From Tachypleus tridentatus (Eukaryota > Arthropoda > Merostomata > Xiphosura > Limulidae): a stretch of DNA of 64,000 nucleotides. A model generated the notes under the pieces. The model did no database searches. It was not told the origin of the DNA and saw nothing but the letters and a program-made list of their open reading frames with translations. Made by a program: the position numbers and the translations under genes. Of this stretch, positions 11,245 to 23,033 are shown in pieces; positions within the stretch are counted from its first letter, which is position 1; every line of letters starts with the position of its first letter. The stretch is from NCBI RefSeq assembly GCF_004210375.1, contig NC_134834.1, positions 160,723,290 through 160,787,289 of the forward strand, written 5' to 3'.

Positions 11245-11409
11245 AAGTCAAGTGATACGCGTGAGGTAATAAAAGCAGTTACCATCTGGTGTCAGAAACG
11301 CTGATTAAAATAGAAGTAGAAATATTTATTCTGTTCCGTTTTTCAACCTTAATAAGTTAAACTTACTGATGTTCCACCGGGCGACACGAAAATGGCCAAC
11401 AGCAAGACA

Positions 11410-11692
11410 AGTTTATTTGTTTGCTATGTTTTGTGAAACGCTCCTCAAGGTCTGTACGCTCTAGCCGTTCCTAATTTATGAATGATAGGTTTGAGGGAAG
11501 GCAACTAATGAACACCATCTACCGTCAACTCTTGGGTTACTTTTGACAACGAAAAGCGTGATTGATTATCACATTATAACACTCCTCCTATGGCTAAAAG
11601 AAAAAACACAAGCATGTTTGGTGGACGGATTTTAACCCGTGACCAACAGATTGAGAATCGAATGCCTTAGCCACCACACCATGCTAAGTCCT
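11410..11692 (-). mobile_element. Old SINE-A copy
   Basis: Strongly diverged but collinear: ACGCTCTAGCCGTTCCTAAT, CAACTCTTGGGTTACTTTTG, TTGGTGGACGGATTTTAACC on plus. The head end reads CCACACCATGCTAAG. Confidence 0.75.
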
Positions 11693-12494
11693 GGAAAACA
11701 AATTATTTATCCATACGATTCTAGTTACGCATGATGCTACTAGAAATCGTCTTTAAAAAGTAAACGTGAAACTCTTAGGAAAGGAAAGACGTTGGATTAC
11801 ATACTCTTAACACAAAAGGACATAATGTCATGTTGCGTTTAAACTGCGTTGTCAGTAACATCTTATTTCATCGTTTAGCGTCACCAGTTCGTTTACTCCA
11901 GTTCTGCGTGCCATAAGCCTGGTATAACCTCTACACGTTTTCTGCTATACAAACAAACTGTCGTCTGCTTCACCCTAAGGAGTCTTCTGACAACACATTT
12001 CACCAGCACCCTGAGAAGCTTTCCAAACAACTTAATGAAAATCTGCAGAACTTTCCGCGTCTATTTCTGCAGTCTTCACAAACTGTCCAAACACAGAAAG
12101 CGGGTTTGGGTTCTAGAATTTAGCAGAAACAAAGAGTAAAAAAAAAAGGTGGTTCAACCACAGAATCAAAACAACAATGAACTCAATAAAAATGGCGATA
12201 GTGCATTCAAATGATGCTCTTAAAACAATTTTGCGAAAACATTCAAAGTTAATTTTAGTCATTTTACATATTTATCTGGTGTCGTAAAGGTTAAGTCTGA
12301 TCGTTAAAGTTGTTAAATGTTTGAAGTAAAATTAAGAACAAAGTTGAATATGACTACTAAATAATTTTAAAACATTTACAAAAAGGCCTAAAAATTCATT
12401 TATACTACTTTGTTTTATTATTACCATCGCTGGATGAATTGTCCTACGAACAAAAAAACCGCTTACTTATGAGAGAGATATTTTAAATTTGTAA
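11693..12494. other. No gene seen
   Basis: This includes a somewhat less AT-rich stretch at 11880-12120, but I find no open frame, splice pair or repeat that I can name. Confidence 0.35.
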
Positions 12495-12504
12495 GAATTG
12501 CAAA

Positions 12505-12773
12505 GATTGGTTTTGTTTTTATTGAATTTCGCGCACAGCTACTCAATGGATATCTCCGATAGCCGTCCCTAATTCAGCAGTGTAAGACTAGAGGAAAAGC
12601 AGCTAGTCATCACCGCCCACCGCCAACTCTTGGGCTACTCTTTTACCAACGAATAGTGGGATTGACCGTCACATTATAACGCCCCCACGGCTGAAAGGGT
12701 GAGCATGTTTGGTGTGACAGGGATTCGAACTCGCGACTCTCGGAGTGCCTTAACCACCTGACCATGCCAAGCC
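12505..12773 (-). mobile_element. SINE-A copy with perfect 10-bp target duplication
   Basis: Complete minus-strand element flanked by GAATTGCAAA at 12495-12504 and 12774-12783. The body is close to the family consensus. Confidence 0.95.
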
Positions 12774-13484
12774 GAATTGCAAATACCTTTTAAAACGACA
12801 GCATACAGAGGAACGCGTGAAAAAGGAAAGTGTTAAAATATATTCAACCCTTTTACCTTATACCCAGTTACTTTTTCCAGTTAGTGGTGTCTGGATACTT
12901 TCATTTTACTCATGTTTTTACAGTAAAAGTTTACGCTTCGTAAAGCTCTTTTGCAACTTGCACACCAGTAACTTTGTAAAGCATAACGTGCATTGCGTTC
13001 TTTTTAAATCGTTGTTTACACATTGTTAACTAAGAAGTCTGGTATCTTAACAGACGGCGCGTATGAATGGATATTGCTGTCCATTTCTGACTATGACAAC
13101 AGGGGAAGGGTGAGATCTTACGTGTCTTTCTACAGAAAAGGAAAAAGGAAAACAAGTCACTACCGTCTAATGTTATATAAATAGAAAGTTTCTAAACTTA
13201 GTTTATACGTACGTGTTTGTAACAGACACCTCGGTCCTGTCCCCTTCCCAGTAACTCTATCCATACTGACTCGGGCATGTTGATGATTGTTATGTTGTTT
13301 GTTTCTATGGATATGATGCACATGCAATAATACCACCCCCCAATCTAATAACAGTTAAATTTAAATTCCTGCGTGGTTTATGGTATAAGCTAAACAAGAC
13401 TGAACTCAGCTCGCTAGCCAATAAGTTAGTTTTAGAATGGTTTTCAAAAATATTATTAATTTTTAAAAACGCTGAAACTTCCTT

Positions 13485-13818
13485 TAAATACTTGGTAGTG
13501 TAGGTTTCGTTATTTTAAATACTTCGTAGTGTAGGTTTTGTTATTTTAAATACTTGGTAGTGTAGGTTTCGTTATTTTAAATACTTGGTAGTGTAGGTTT
13601 TGTTATTTTAAATACTTGGTAGTGTAGGTTTCGTTATTTTAAATACTTGGTAGTGTAGGTTTTGTTATTTTAAATACTTGGTAGTGTAGGTTTCGTTATT
13701 TTAAATACTTGGTAGTGTAGGTTTCGTTATTTTAAATACTTGGTAGTGTAGGTTTCGTTATTTTAAATACTTGGTAGTGTAGGTTTCGTTATTTTAAATA
13801 CTTGGTAGTGTAGGTTTT
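13485..13818. repeat. 31-bp minisatellite, 11 copies
   Basis: The unit reads AAATACTTGGTAGTGTAGGT plus TTCGTTATTTT. The first seven copies alternate between C and T at one site (GGTTTCG or GGTTTTG), a 62-bp higher-order period. Copies 7-10 all carry C. Confidence 0.95.
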
Positions 13819-14121
13819 ATTTTAATTTCTGAGCTTTATTATAAAGTAAATGTTGGTTGTCTCTGTCAGTGCTGTTTCTTCATTTTCTCAGATTCGGATT
13901 GGAAACTTCTTTAATTCATATCAACTTCATATGAAACATTCAGTATATGTTCAGAAAACATTCATAAACCAATGTTTTAATGTGTGGTTTTCGTAAATTC
14001 CTTCTACATTTGTTGATCTATTTGGACCAAACTTGTTGTACGTACATTTACAAGTGTGAAAAACATTTAAATAAGAAAATTGGGAAGTATGAATTTGAAC
14101 AACAAAAAGTAAGAAAGCGAG

Positions 14122-14214
14122 GTAGGAATGGGCGGAGTAACATTGCAATACATGATGGTTTTTGAAGCAATTCATTCTTAAAGTGGGGGTGGCCATCGTT
14201 CCGCCCATTCCTAC
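14122..14214. repeat. 93-bp foldback element, copy 1
   Basis: Perfect 15-bp inverted ends (GTAGGAATGGGCGGA and its complement at 14200-14214) enclose about 63 bp. Related copies lie at 55521 and 55996. The outer left flank (AAAAAGTAAGAAAGCGAG) is also shared with the 55521 copy, so the true repeat may be longer. Confidence 0.75.
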
Positions 14215-14515
14215 ATAATCCTCGAGTGATATGTATAGAACTGAAAACTTTACTTTCAATGCATAGATCATAGTTTACATAGATCTAAAGAATATGTGTA
14301 GTTAAACATTTTTATCTAACTGATATAGCTGCAGGCTGATCACGTAGCGTGTACGCAGAAGCAATCGTACAACCGCACGAAGTACGAGTCTGGGTTGTTA
14401 CATGGCAATTTACAGAGTGTGCTCGTAATCGCAGGATATGGTTACTAGTATTGTTAGCTCGTTATTAGTGTTGCAAAATGGTTATTGTTATCGCTTGTCA
14501 TTATCAAGGTTATAA

Positions 14516-14591
14516 GTAAAAACCAAGAAAAACGCTTTTAGCCAAGGTAGTGAGTGTACTTCCAAAATGTATATTTAGATTTGCATCATGT
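14516..14591 (+). repeat. Dispersed 75-bp repeat, copy 1
   Basis: Shares AACGCTTTTAGCCAAG and ATTTAGATTTGCATCATGT with the inverted copy at 50232-50305. I do not recognise the parent element. Confidence 0.6.
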
Positions 14592-15172
14592 AAAGGTAAA
14601 GGAGAGCTTTGCTTTTCCAACTATGTTAGACAGTCAGGTTGTTAGACTGACAAGTTTGAAGTTCTTTGAAAATTGTAATTTTTACTCTATTGAACTTTCT
14701 CAAATACTTTGGAAGGTTTGTTACTCTGCAGTTGATTTGCTCACTGCTCATTAGTGTGTGTGAAGTGCTTATAATGTTCTATTTACATTTTGTTTGCATT
14801 GTGTTTGAGATTTTAATTTGCATTGTACATCTGGCTCATTCTGACTATAAGTACTACCGTACTTATTTATGATATACTCACGACCACTTCACAAATGTTC
14901 TAAGAAAGTGATGTTCTCTCGCGACTGAAGAAAGAGAAATATATTCTCCTCAATATTTTTATTTTTGTGTTTTATTAATGACCATATAACTAAAGCATAT
15001 ATCACACGTAGGTTACAGATGAAGATAAACTAAATGTTTCATCCCCAGTCCACCTATATCAATTAGCGCCCTCTATATTGTTTTACTCTCTCTACTTCGC
15101 ATGTTCACCGAGTCAGAAGTTAGACAGAAGTTCCAATAATACTATGGTTAATACACGAATAATACTTTAATA

Positions 15173-15513
15173 CAGTGTTTTCCAAACTTTAAATAGCAGC
15201 GCCTCCTTACTCACGAAAGTTTCAGTTGCGCTTACCCCTTCACATTAAAATAATTTTCGCAAGTGATAACAGTAAAATGAGAATTATTTTTGACTGTTTT
15301 TAATACTTTTTGAAAACATGCTTGTAAGGAGTGAGTAAATGTGAGAGAAAAGAAAAAAGCTTTGAGTACAAAGTTATAGTTTTGTTGGTTCATCTTCATC
15401 TCTTCTGTTTTTTCCGTCGTTATTTTTGGGCACCGTAAGCCTCCTCTTCCTCCCCAATCGGCTAACCAGCGCGCGCCCCATTGGGGTCATAACCCACAGG
15501 TTGGAAAAGACTG
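15173..15513. mobile_element. hAT-like MITE, 341 bp
   Basis: Inverted ends CAGTGTTTTCCAAACTTT and (reverse complement of right end) CAGTCTTTTCCAACCTGTG. The 8-bp flanks CTTTAATA and GTTTAATT differ at two sites, fitting an old hAT target duplication. The right end contains CCCATTGGGGTCATAACCCA. No transposase is present. Confidence 0.7.
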
Positions 15514-15595
15514 GTTTAATTGATTAGTAATAAGCAACTGAATTTTCAGAGACTAAAGTAAAACCTAATAGAAGTACGCTATCATTATCGAATGT

Positions 15596-15745
15596 ATTCT
15601 TAAGATGACTGGTATTGGTATTAAAACTTTAATTAAAATAAAGTACAGAATATTGTTTTATCCTTTTTAGGTCACCTTCAGGTTAAACAAAGAGATTTTG
15701 TAACTGATTATTGCTGGGCACCTGTTTGGAGAACGAGACGAAATG
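15596..15745. repeat. Fragment of the Penelope-like terminal repeat
   Basis: TAAGATGACTGGTATTGG, GGTCACCTTCAGGTTAAAC and GATTATTGCTGGGCACCTG match, in order, the left half of the copy at 3776-4099. Confidence 0.55.
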
Positions 15746-15761
15746 GTTTCACATTATCACG

Positions 15762-15855
15762 CAGGCCTGTGTGTAAGGCGTGCGAAATCCGGGTGCTTCA
15801 AATGGTGACGGTCAATTTGGTAAAAGAGTAGCCCAAGAGTTGGCGGTGGGTGGTG
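15762..15855 (+). mobile_element. Internally deleted, 3'-shortened SINE-A
   Basis: Only 94 bp remain: part of the head, then GTGACGGTCAATT and GTAAAAGAGTAGCCCAAGAG, stopping at GGTGGGTGGTG. It is flanked by ACATTATCACG at 15751-15761 and 15856-15866. Loss of the tail with an intact duplication is unusual. Confidence 0.8.
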
Positions 15856-16039
15856 ACATTATCACGTATTATCATCGATTATCTCGCGAACAATATAATT
15901 ATTGTCGTCTTATCAACATCTTTACCATATTAATCAGTAGTATCAATGTTCTCACTGTCCGTTTCTACGTCATATAATGTCCAGTTGCATATTGATTGTC
16001 TTTTGCTTTAGGATTTTGATATAACCCTCCACCTGCTTC

Positions 16040-16306
16040 TTGGCCAGGTGGTTAAGGCACTCAACTCGTTATCCGAGGGTCGCGGGTTTGAATCCCCTTC
16101 ACACCAAACATGCTTGCCCTTTCAGCCGTGGGAGGCGTTATAATGTGACGGTCAATCCCACTATTCGTTGGTAAAAGAGTAGCCCGAAAGTTGGTGGTGG
16201 GTAGTGACGACTAGCTAACTTCCCTCTACTCTTACACTGATAAATTAGGGATGGCTAGCGCAGATAGCCTTCATGTAGCTCTGTGCGATATTCAAAAACA
16301 AAGAAA
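16040..16306 (+). mobile_element. SINE-A copy, nearly full length
   Basis: Head TTGGCCAGGTGGTTAAGG through the AAACAAAG tail. Imperfect 11-bp flanks CCACCTGCTTC and CCATCTGTTTC (9 of 11 match) mark the insertion. Confidence 0.9.
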
Positions 16307-16317
16307 CCATCTGTTTC

Positions 16318-17785
16318 CAAAGTACGTGTTAAGTACTAATGGAGATTATGAGTAATGTTTGTGTTATTTTAATGTCACGTATCGATGCATCCTGTAAAGT
16401 CGACTATTTCCTTCATTTTTATCATGTTTCCGATGCAGCGCACTACTTCGACGGCCGACCTACAATTTATTTTATTAGGGAACATTACAAGTAGTCTGAA
16501 GGAGTGATGCAATCTCAAAAACAACTGCACATTAGTACTGGTCTAATTAGAGTAGTAATTGCATATCAATACATATTTATATACGCGTACAAACATTTAA
16601 AAAATGAAGCGTCTTTTTTTTTCTCATCACAGTAAAATAGAACATTATAATATTTTGATATTTACAAAATATATAATCTGTATTTAAAAAAACAACAACA
16701 ACATCATTCTGTATTAAATACATCTTACTCTGTTTCATATCATCAACCAAGATATATTTTAATCCTCAAAGAAAAGTTTCACCGTCAGCCACAGGAAGTC
16801 GTCCGTCTTTCGATTTCCTTCACAAGTCTTGCACGTGCTCACGAGGCCATCGTTACGCGGCTCAATGTTTTAGTTCATTGAATTTGTAGATTTTTATTTC
16901 TCTTGCACTCTTTAGCCTATTTTTTATTAGATACAATAAAGTAATTTTATTTGACGTTTTAATGATCGAGTTGTCTGTAAATTATAGTAAGATCCTTATT
17001 TACTGAACGATATAAAAACAGCAATAAGCAGTAACTGAGCAAATTGCTGATATAATAACATATAAAAAAACTGATTTTTTTTGTTCGCATGTTTTAGATC
17101 TGGTTAGTTTCTTGGTCCAATTTTTATACCAACGTGTATCGAGTTAGGTATTTCATGTTGCTATTTTGCTTTTAAAAATATTTGATAAAAATACAAATAA
17201 CAGAAATTGTGCTTATATATATAATAAAAGTATAATTAAATAACACGAATCGTGTTTATGTATAATACACAATACAAAAGCCAACTACGTCAAGAGGTAT
17301 GTTTGTTTTTAATTTCACCCAAAGCTTTCGCCCCAATTTGAAATAGTAAAACTTTAACATACGTAACACAATAAATCGGAAACTCGTTCGAAATAAATTA
17401 TAATACGTAACACAGTAAAGTGATTAATGACGCTGTAAAAAAAAAAAAAACATGAATAGAGAGAAATTACATCTAATACCAAACAAAAAATTTGTAGAAA
17501 ATGTTATATTTTTAAAGAAAATATGCTTTTATTGACAATGAAGTGAATGACCCTTTCACTGCCACATTTATATATAAAAACTCTACAACTGCCAGATTTT
17601 TCTAGCTGCAAATAAAAGTAGAATTGGCAGATATATTTTAATATTTCATTACTTCTATGAGAGTTGAAACTGTTTATTTTTCATTATGGTGCAAAACTGC
17701 GAGTTCATATGTGGTTAATATCAAGCTTTTCAGTACTAAAACAAAGGTAACTTTTGGTACGTTCCAAATATATGTGTATATCATT
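16318..17785. other. No gene seen; AT-rich
   Basis: Contains short A and TA runs (for example near 17437 and 17212) and no domain, SINE or splice-supported exon that I can identify. Confidence 0.4.
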
Positions 17786-18022
17786 GTTGTTTTTTTCAAT
17801 TTCGCGCAAAACTATTCGAGGGCTATCTGCGTTAGTCGTTCCTAATTTAGCAGTGTAAGACTAAAGGGAAGGCAACTAGCCATCACCACCCACCGCCAAC
17901 TCTTGGGCTACTCTTTTTTACCAACGAATAGTGGGATTGACCGTAACCTTATAACGCCACCACGACTGAAAGGGCGAGGATGTTTGGTGTGATGGGGATT
18001 CGAACCCACGATCATCCGATTA
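17786..18022 (-). mobile_element. SINE-A copy, head truncated
   Basis: Tail (TTTCGCGCAAAACTATTCGA) through the B-box complement (GGGGATTCGAACCCACGA). The distal tRNA-like head is missing after about 18022. Confidence 0.88.
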
Positions 18023-18184
18023 TATGACTCATACAAAAAGAAGAACGGAAAGTAATTACTCATTGTCAACCAGATGTGTCTGTGAACTTCTGGTTTGTAA
18101 CAATTTCCATAAAATAAGACAAAAGAAATAAAGCACTACATCTCACAAAATTATATAAATATTTCCATGTGTGCGTTTGTATAC

Positions 18185-18313
18185 AGCCCCCTAGTGGCAG
18201 TGCGGTATGTCTGCGGACTTACAACGCTAAAAAGCGGGTTTCGATACCCGTGTTGGGCAGAGCACCGACAGCTCACTGTATAGCGTTGTGCTTAATTACA
18301 AACAAATAAAAAA
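18185..18313 (+). mobile_element. SINE-B copy
   Basis: GCCCCCTAGTGGCAGTGCGG, B box GGTTTCGATACCC, GGGCAGAGCAC and a tail ending AAACAAAT. Imperfect 11-bp flanks CGTTTGTATAC and CGTATGTATGC. Confidence 0.85.
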
Positions 18314-18324
18314 CGTATGTATGC

Positions 18325-19797
18325 ATGTAAATAAAAACATATCAAAGAGGAAGTAAGTGTAGTGATGGCTAATATCAATATATCGAGAATAGCGCAAGGT
18401 AGTAAAGGATAGCATTTGTACAAGATATTTTTCGATTTGTATTAAACTGACCATTTACGTTTCCAAACTAAGAATAGTGTCTTCAAGACGTATTTCTAAT
18501 TGTTTGATTATATTTTCACTTGTGTTTTTTCTTCAGATCGTGCAAAACAAGAACTTTATGGATTAATGTGTATTTCTTGAGTAATTCGAGGCTACATTAA
18601 GATGAGTTTGTACGATTCTTGACAGCATCATCTCTGATGGGCACTTCTTCCTCTTATTTTATTTCATGCGTTTGACCCTCTTTTATCATTTTCGAGCAAG
18701 GTGCATACCCCACACAAATGATTGTTTTATACATTTCTTTTTTATTACCAACATCCTTTCAAGTGTAACATTTATCTTCTTGTAAAATACAAACTGTATG
18801 TTTGGGAAGTAAACAAAAGCAAGTTTGCGTTACTTTCTAGTGGAGACATTGTTAGGCCTAAAGGTCTAAAATATTTCGGTGTACTGAATATTTTTTTCTT
18901 TTTTTTACACAATAATAACAAAATCAGAACGCCAGTAATAGTTTCCTGCTTTATATATAAAATTTAAATGGCCTCTAAAATAAAAAAACGTTGACTTTTA
19001 ATGTCTAGTCAGCCCGAACACAACCTTCAAAATTTGTATGGGTAGGGACCGTCTCATAATTTATACATATAGTGAAAATTTAAAAGCGTTATCTGATGTT
19101 TTACGTTTGGGTACTTGTTTAGTATAAGATATTTTTGTGTTTCTTTAACGGATAACCATCCATTCAGAAATGTAACTGGTTCGTTTAGAGTTAGTTCTTC
19201 GAAATAAAAGGGAATGGCACGATAATGTTTATATTAATTCCGATTACATATAAGTTTATTAATAAAGAACAATCAAATATAAAACAAGTACATTAGGCAC
19301 CCCATGGAAAGTTCTATAAAATGTACGTTTCTTTTACTATAAGTCTTTTCGTGGGTAGGTACTAATTGTGAAGTTTCCCGTGAGAGTGTGATCATTACTA
19401 TGTATTTTGAATTCGTCGAAAATGAATACAAGTAACTTCTCGATACAAGAGTTAAGTGGTCTCTCCATTCTTCACAAATCGTTTTCTTTATCGCCAGTGA
19501 GGAATTATTCTGATAATAACATAAGCCTATAACTTAATAAGATATTTTGTGAAGTGTTTCGTACTTTCACTGCAGTAATATCACAAAATAAGTTACTCTA
19601 ACTATATAATGACATATTTGATAACATTTTTTTATTGTTCAGTTTCAAAATCGACCAAACAAATGTGTAAAACATGTGGACTCGGAGATAATCTGTTTCA
19701 CATTTATGAAAAGCCAAGGTTTAAGTAGTTTGTTTTCTCTATAGCCATGGAAAACAACGAAAAGAAACAAAAGATAACCGATGTCCTTCTTGGATTT
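18325..19797. other. No gene seen
   Basis: AT-rich sequence with short open frames only. The longest (18722-18967) is T-rich and not protein-like. Confidence 0.4.
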
Positions 19798-20032
19798 GGC
19801 CCGTTATAGCCAAGTAGTAAATAAGTGTTCAAATCCCGTCAAACTAAACATGCTCGTCCTCTCATCCGTGAGATCGTTATTATGGTACGATCAATCGCAC
19901 TGTTCGTTGGTAAAGAGTTGGTGATGGATGGTGACGACTAGCTGCCTTCCTTCTAGTCTTACACTGTTAACTTAGAACAACCAGCGCAGATAGCCCTCGT
20001 GTAGCTTTGCGCGAAATTCACAAAACAAACAA
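19798..20032 (+). mobile_element. Old SINE-A copy
   Basis: A diverged head (GGCCCGTTATAGCCAAGTAG) is followed by ACATGCTCGTCC, GGATGGTGACGACTAGCTGC and GTAGCTTTGCGCGAAATTC. The middle has small deletions. Confidence 0.82.
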
Positions 20033-21017
20033 TGAATTATTGAAGTTATTTTCTTATAATGACACTAAACTCTTAGAAATGAAAATAAACAAAATATAAA
20101 ATACCATTTGGCTCGAACCTCTAAAATCAGATCTAATAGTCAAGAGCACGTGGATGATTTTTACTTCACTAGAAACAAAGGGCGTTAAGCATTTTTTTTT
20201 CAGGGTTGTAGATTTTTATTGGAAAAGACGTGGGGAGTCAGACTTTAACCGCGAAACAGTAATTGTATAGGACATGACATGGGCTGCGGGTTTGTCTTCT
20301 CTTGGTGGTATGTATTGCTGTTATATGGCAAATGAAATTAAACTTGAGACTAACTTATGACAAAAAGTCCAATTTCATATAAAACAAACAAAAAACACAC
20401 GCAGCGCGTGACATATATAGCCGTGTCTCTGCGGGTTGTACAAGGTTATTATTTCTCGGAACAAACAAACGTTTGTCAGAATAAATGAGGATAGGTATGT
20501 TTAAGATATAAAAATAAAGAAGAAAGTTAAATTATGGATGAATACATTGATATCAAGTTAGGTCTGCTTTCATTTGTAGCGTTGCAATTTCAACATTTCT
20601 TAACTATTATTTTGCCATTTTTCCAGCCTACTATTATGTATTTAAAATATTAGTTACAATTATAATACGAATCATACTCTAACCATAACAGTGCACAACA
20701 GCGAAATTTCGATGTTAAAAACATAAAATATTTTCATATTTTTGTTCATTAAATGTATATTAATGATTACAAGGTTTTAGCTTTCTATGGATTGATTTAC
20801 GTCATTAATAACTGATTGATTAACCACAGGTAAGTTTAGCATCGTTTGTTTATCAGTTATGCTTCAGCTCGTAGTAATTTAATTAACTTACTTTCATCCA
20901 AACAATCCCAACGTAAAGTGGCGTAATGACAGCAAAGGTTTTGTTGTTGTTGTGTTTTTTTCTTTATTACTGGAATTAGTGAGTGATTAGTTATGATTTT
21001 TCTTTCATAGATTTTTT
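20033..21017. other. No gene seen
   Basis: No repeat family or coding signal identified. Confidence 0.35.
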
Positions 21018-21273
21018 ATTTCTTTTGAACTTGGCCAAAACTACACGAGAGCTATCTGCGCTAGCCGTTCCTGATTTAGCAATTTAAGATTAGAGGGAAA
21101 GCAGCTAGTCATCACCACCTACCGCCAACTCATGGGCTACTCTTTTACCAACGACCGTCCCATTATAACGCCTTCACGGCTGAAAGAGTGAGCATGTTTG
21201 GTATGACGGGGATTCGAACTAGCGAGCCTTCATATTATGAGTCGAGTGTCCTAAACACCTGGCCATGCCGGGT
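21018..21273 (-). mobile_element. SINE-A copy
   Basis: Plus strand reads TATCTGCGCTAGCCGTTCCT through CACCTGGCCATGCCGGG. GATTTT on both sides may be a short remnant of the target duplication. Confidence 0.88.
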
Positions 21274-22153
21274 GGATTTTCATGAATAATAAGTAGCCAT
21301 ATAATCAGCGCAGAATGTCTGTCTCGGTGATTTTCAATATTAGGACTCTCCCATAAGTTAATACACGTGTTTTTGTTTATTTTTTGGTTTTTTTTATACA
21401 TCTCGTGTCTTTCATTTATCATTTATTTCTTTACGAGTTTATTTATGTGTTTGTTTATGATTTTGATAGACAATCCGATTTACAGTTTTCCAAATTTTGT
21501 CCGGAACATTTTTCTTTTGACTTATAATTAATTAAAGGCTCACTCCTACATAGTCATCTGTATAAATTAATTAATAATTAATATATGGTAACTTTAATGC
21601 CTAAAATCATGAGAAATATGTTTAAACCAAAACATACGTTAAATCATGAAAAAATGTAAAAATTGCGTGGTGTGATCAATCATGACAAATATGTTAAAAC
21701 CGAATACCATATCAAAAACATGAGAAACATTTTAAAATTGAATGGTATGTTAAGTCACTGGAAATACTAGGTTTGAATGGTACGTTAAGTCATGAGAAAT
21801 GTTAAAACTGAGTAGCTTATGCTGAAAAAACAACAATTACAAAATGTTTGTATAGCGAATCAAGAGCATATTCAACTTCGTGCAGTTGTTATTTGTTTGA
21901 GTGTAAGATTTAGAGTTTTTGTTTTCGTTTTAGAAAACTACATAATTACTCTTTTCTTTTTGCTTTCGCGGTGTAATTATCTATTTTCAAATCGGAAAGA
22001 ATTATTAAGTGTTATCCCTTCGTAAATGTCATAGTGTTTTATCGATTGGTTAAACTGTTTTTGACTGAAGACCTCTGGCGATATAAAACAACAATCAACA
22101 TCATCTGCGTGTTTTGTAGAGAATATAAAGTAAGCATATGAAATTTCAGCAAT
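21274..22153. other. No gene seen; weak short repeats
   Basis: Around 21590-21810 a loose repetition of TAAATCATGARAAAT-like and TTAAAACTGAATGGTA-like segments suggests a decayed tandem repeat of roughly 40-60 bp. Nothing coding is seen. Confidence 0.35.
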
Positions 22154-22349
22154 GCAGTTAAACCTTGTAATTCACTCATTCAGTAACTGAAAAGAAAACG
22201 TTGCAGTTAAACCTTGTAATACACTCATTCAGTAACTGAAAAGAAAACGTTGTAGTTAAACCTTGTAATACACTCATTCAGTAGCTGAAAAGAAAACGTT
22301 GTAGTTAAACCTCATAATTCACTCATTCAGTAACTGAAAAGAAAGTAAT
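22154..22349. repeat. 49-bp minisatellite, 4 copies
   Basis: The unit starts GCAGTTAAACCTTGTAATTC and ends GAAAAGAAAACGTT. Copies differ by only a few substitutions. Confidence 0.95.
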
Positions 22350-22815
22350 GCAAATAACAACTGATCTGAAGTTTACAGCAGGTAAGCATTATGAGGTGAA
22401 ATGATCAGCATGAACTTGTACATCATACATTCATTATCTGAAAAAACAATTTCTCGCACAAAGGCTTGAAAAGTTGAAATACAAATCTATGATAGATAAG
22501 CAATTTCCTAAATGTTTTTTTTTAAATCATGGTATTATAAAGTACACCAGTTTTTCTCAGTTTATTTATTTGTTTGTATTTGTTCCTTTCTTCAACACAC
22601 ACAGCCTTTCTGTTTATGGAAATATATATATATACAAACTATCTTTTGATTCTTTGCTCACTCAACAATGTTTTATTGGGTACCATGTTAGGTATCATTG
22701 AACTTAAAGTAACATGTATTCACGTGCTTGTCGGGATTTAGAATATGAAATTTATTCGAAAAGTGAGAATCTTTAGAACACTGACCATTCACACGCGTCT
22801 GCTTTTATTAGAGTA

Positions 22816-23033
22816 CGTAGCCTTAGTGTATATATTATAAATTATCATTACAGTATAAACGTAGCCCTAGTGTATATATTATAAATTATCATTACAGTAT
22901 AAACGTAGCCCTAGTGTATATATTATAAATTATCATTACAGTATAAACGTAGCCCTAGTGTATATATTATAAATTATCATTACAGTATAAACGTAGCCCT
23001 AGTGTACATATTATAAATTATCATTACAGTATA
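22816..23033. repeat. 44-bp minisatellite, 5 copies
   Basis: The unit begins CGTAGCCCTAGTGTATATAT and ends CATTACAGTATAAA. The period is exactly 44 bp at 22816, 22860, 22904, 22948 and 22992, with almost no divergence. Confidence 0.96.

Noticed and set aside
22154-23033. CRISPR-like arrays
   Set aside because: These are head-to-tail minisatellites without unique spacers, in a eukaryotic genome.
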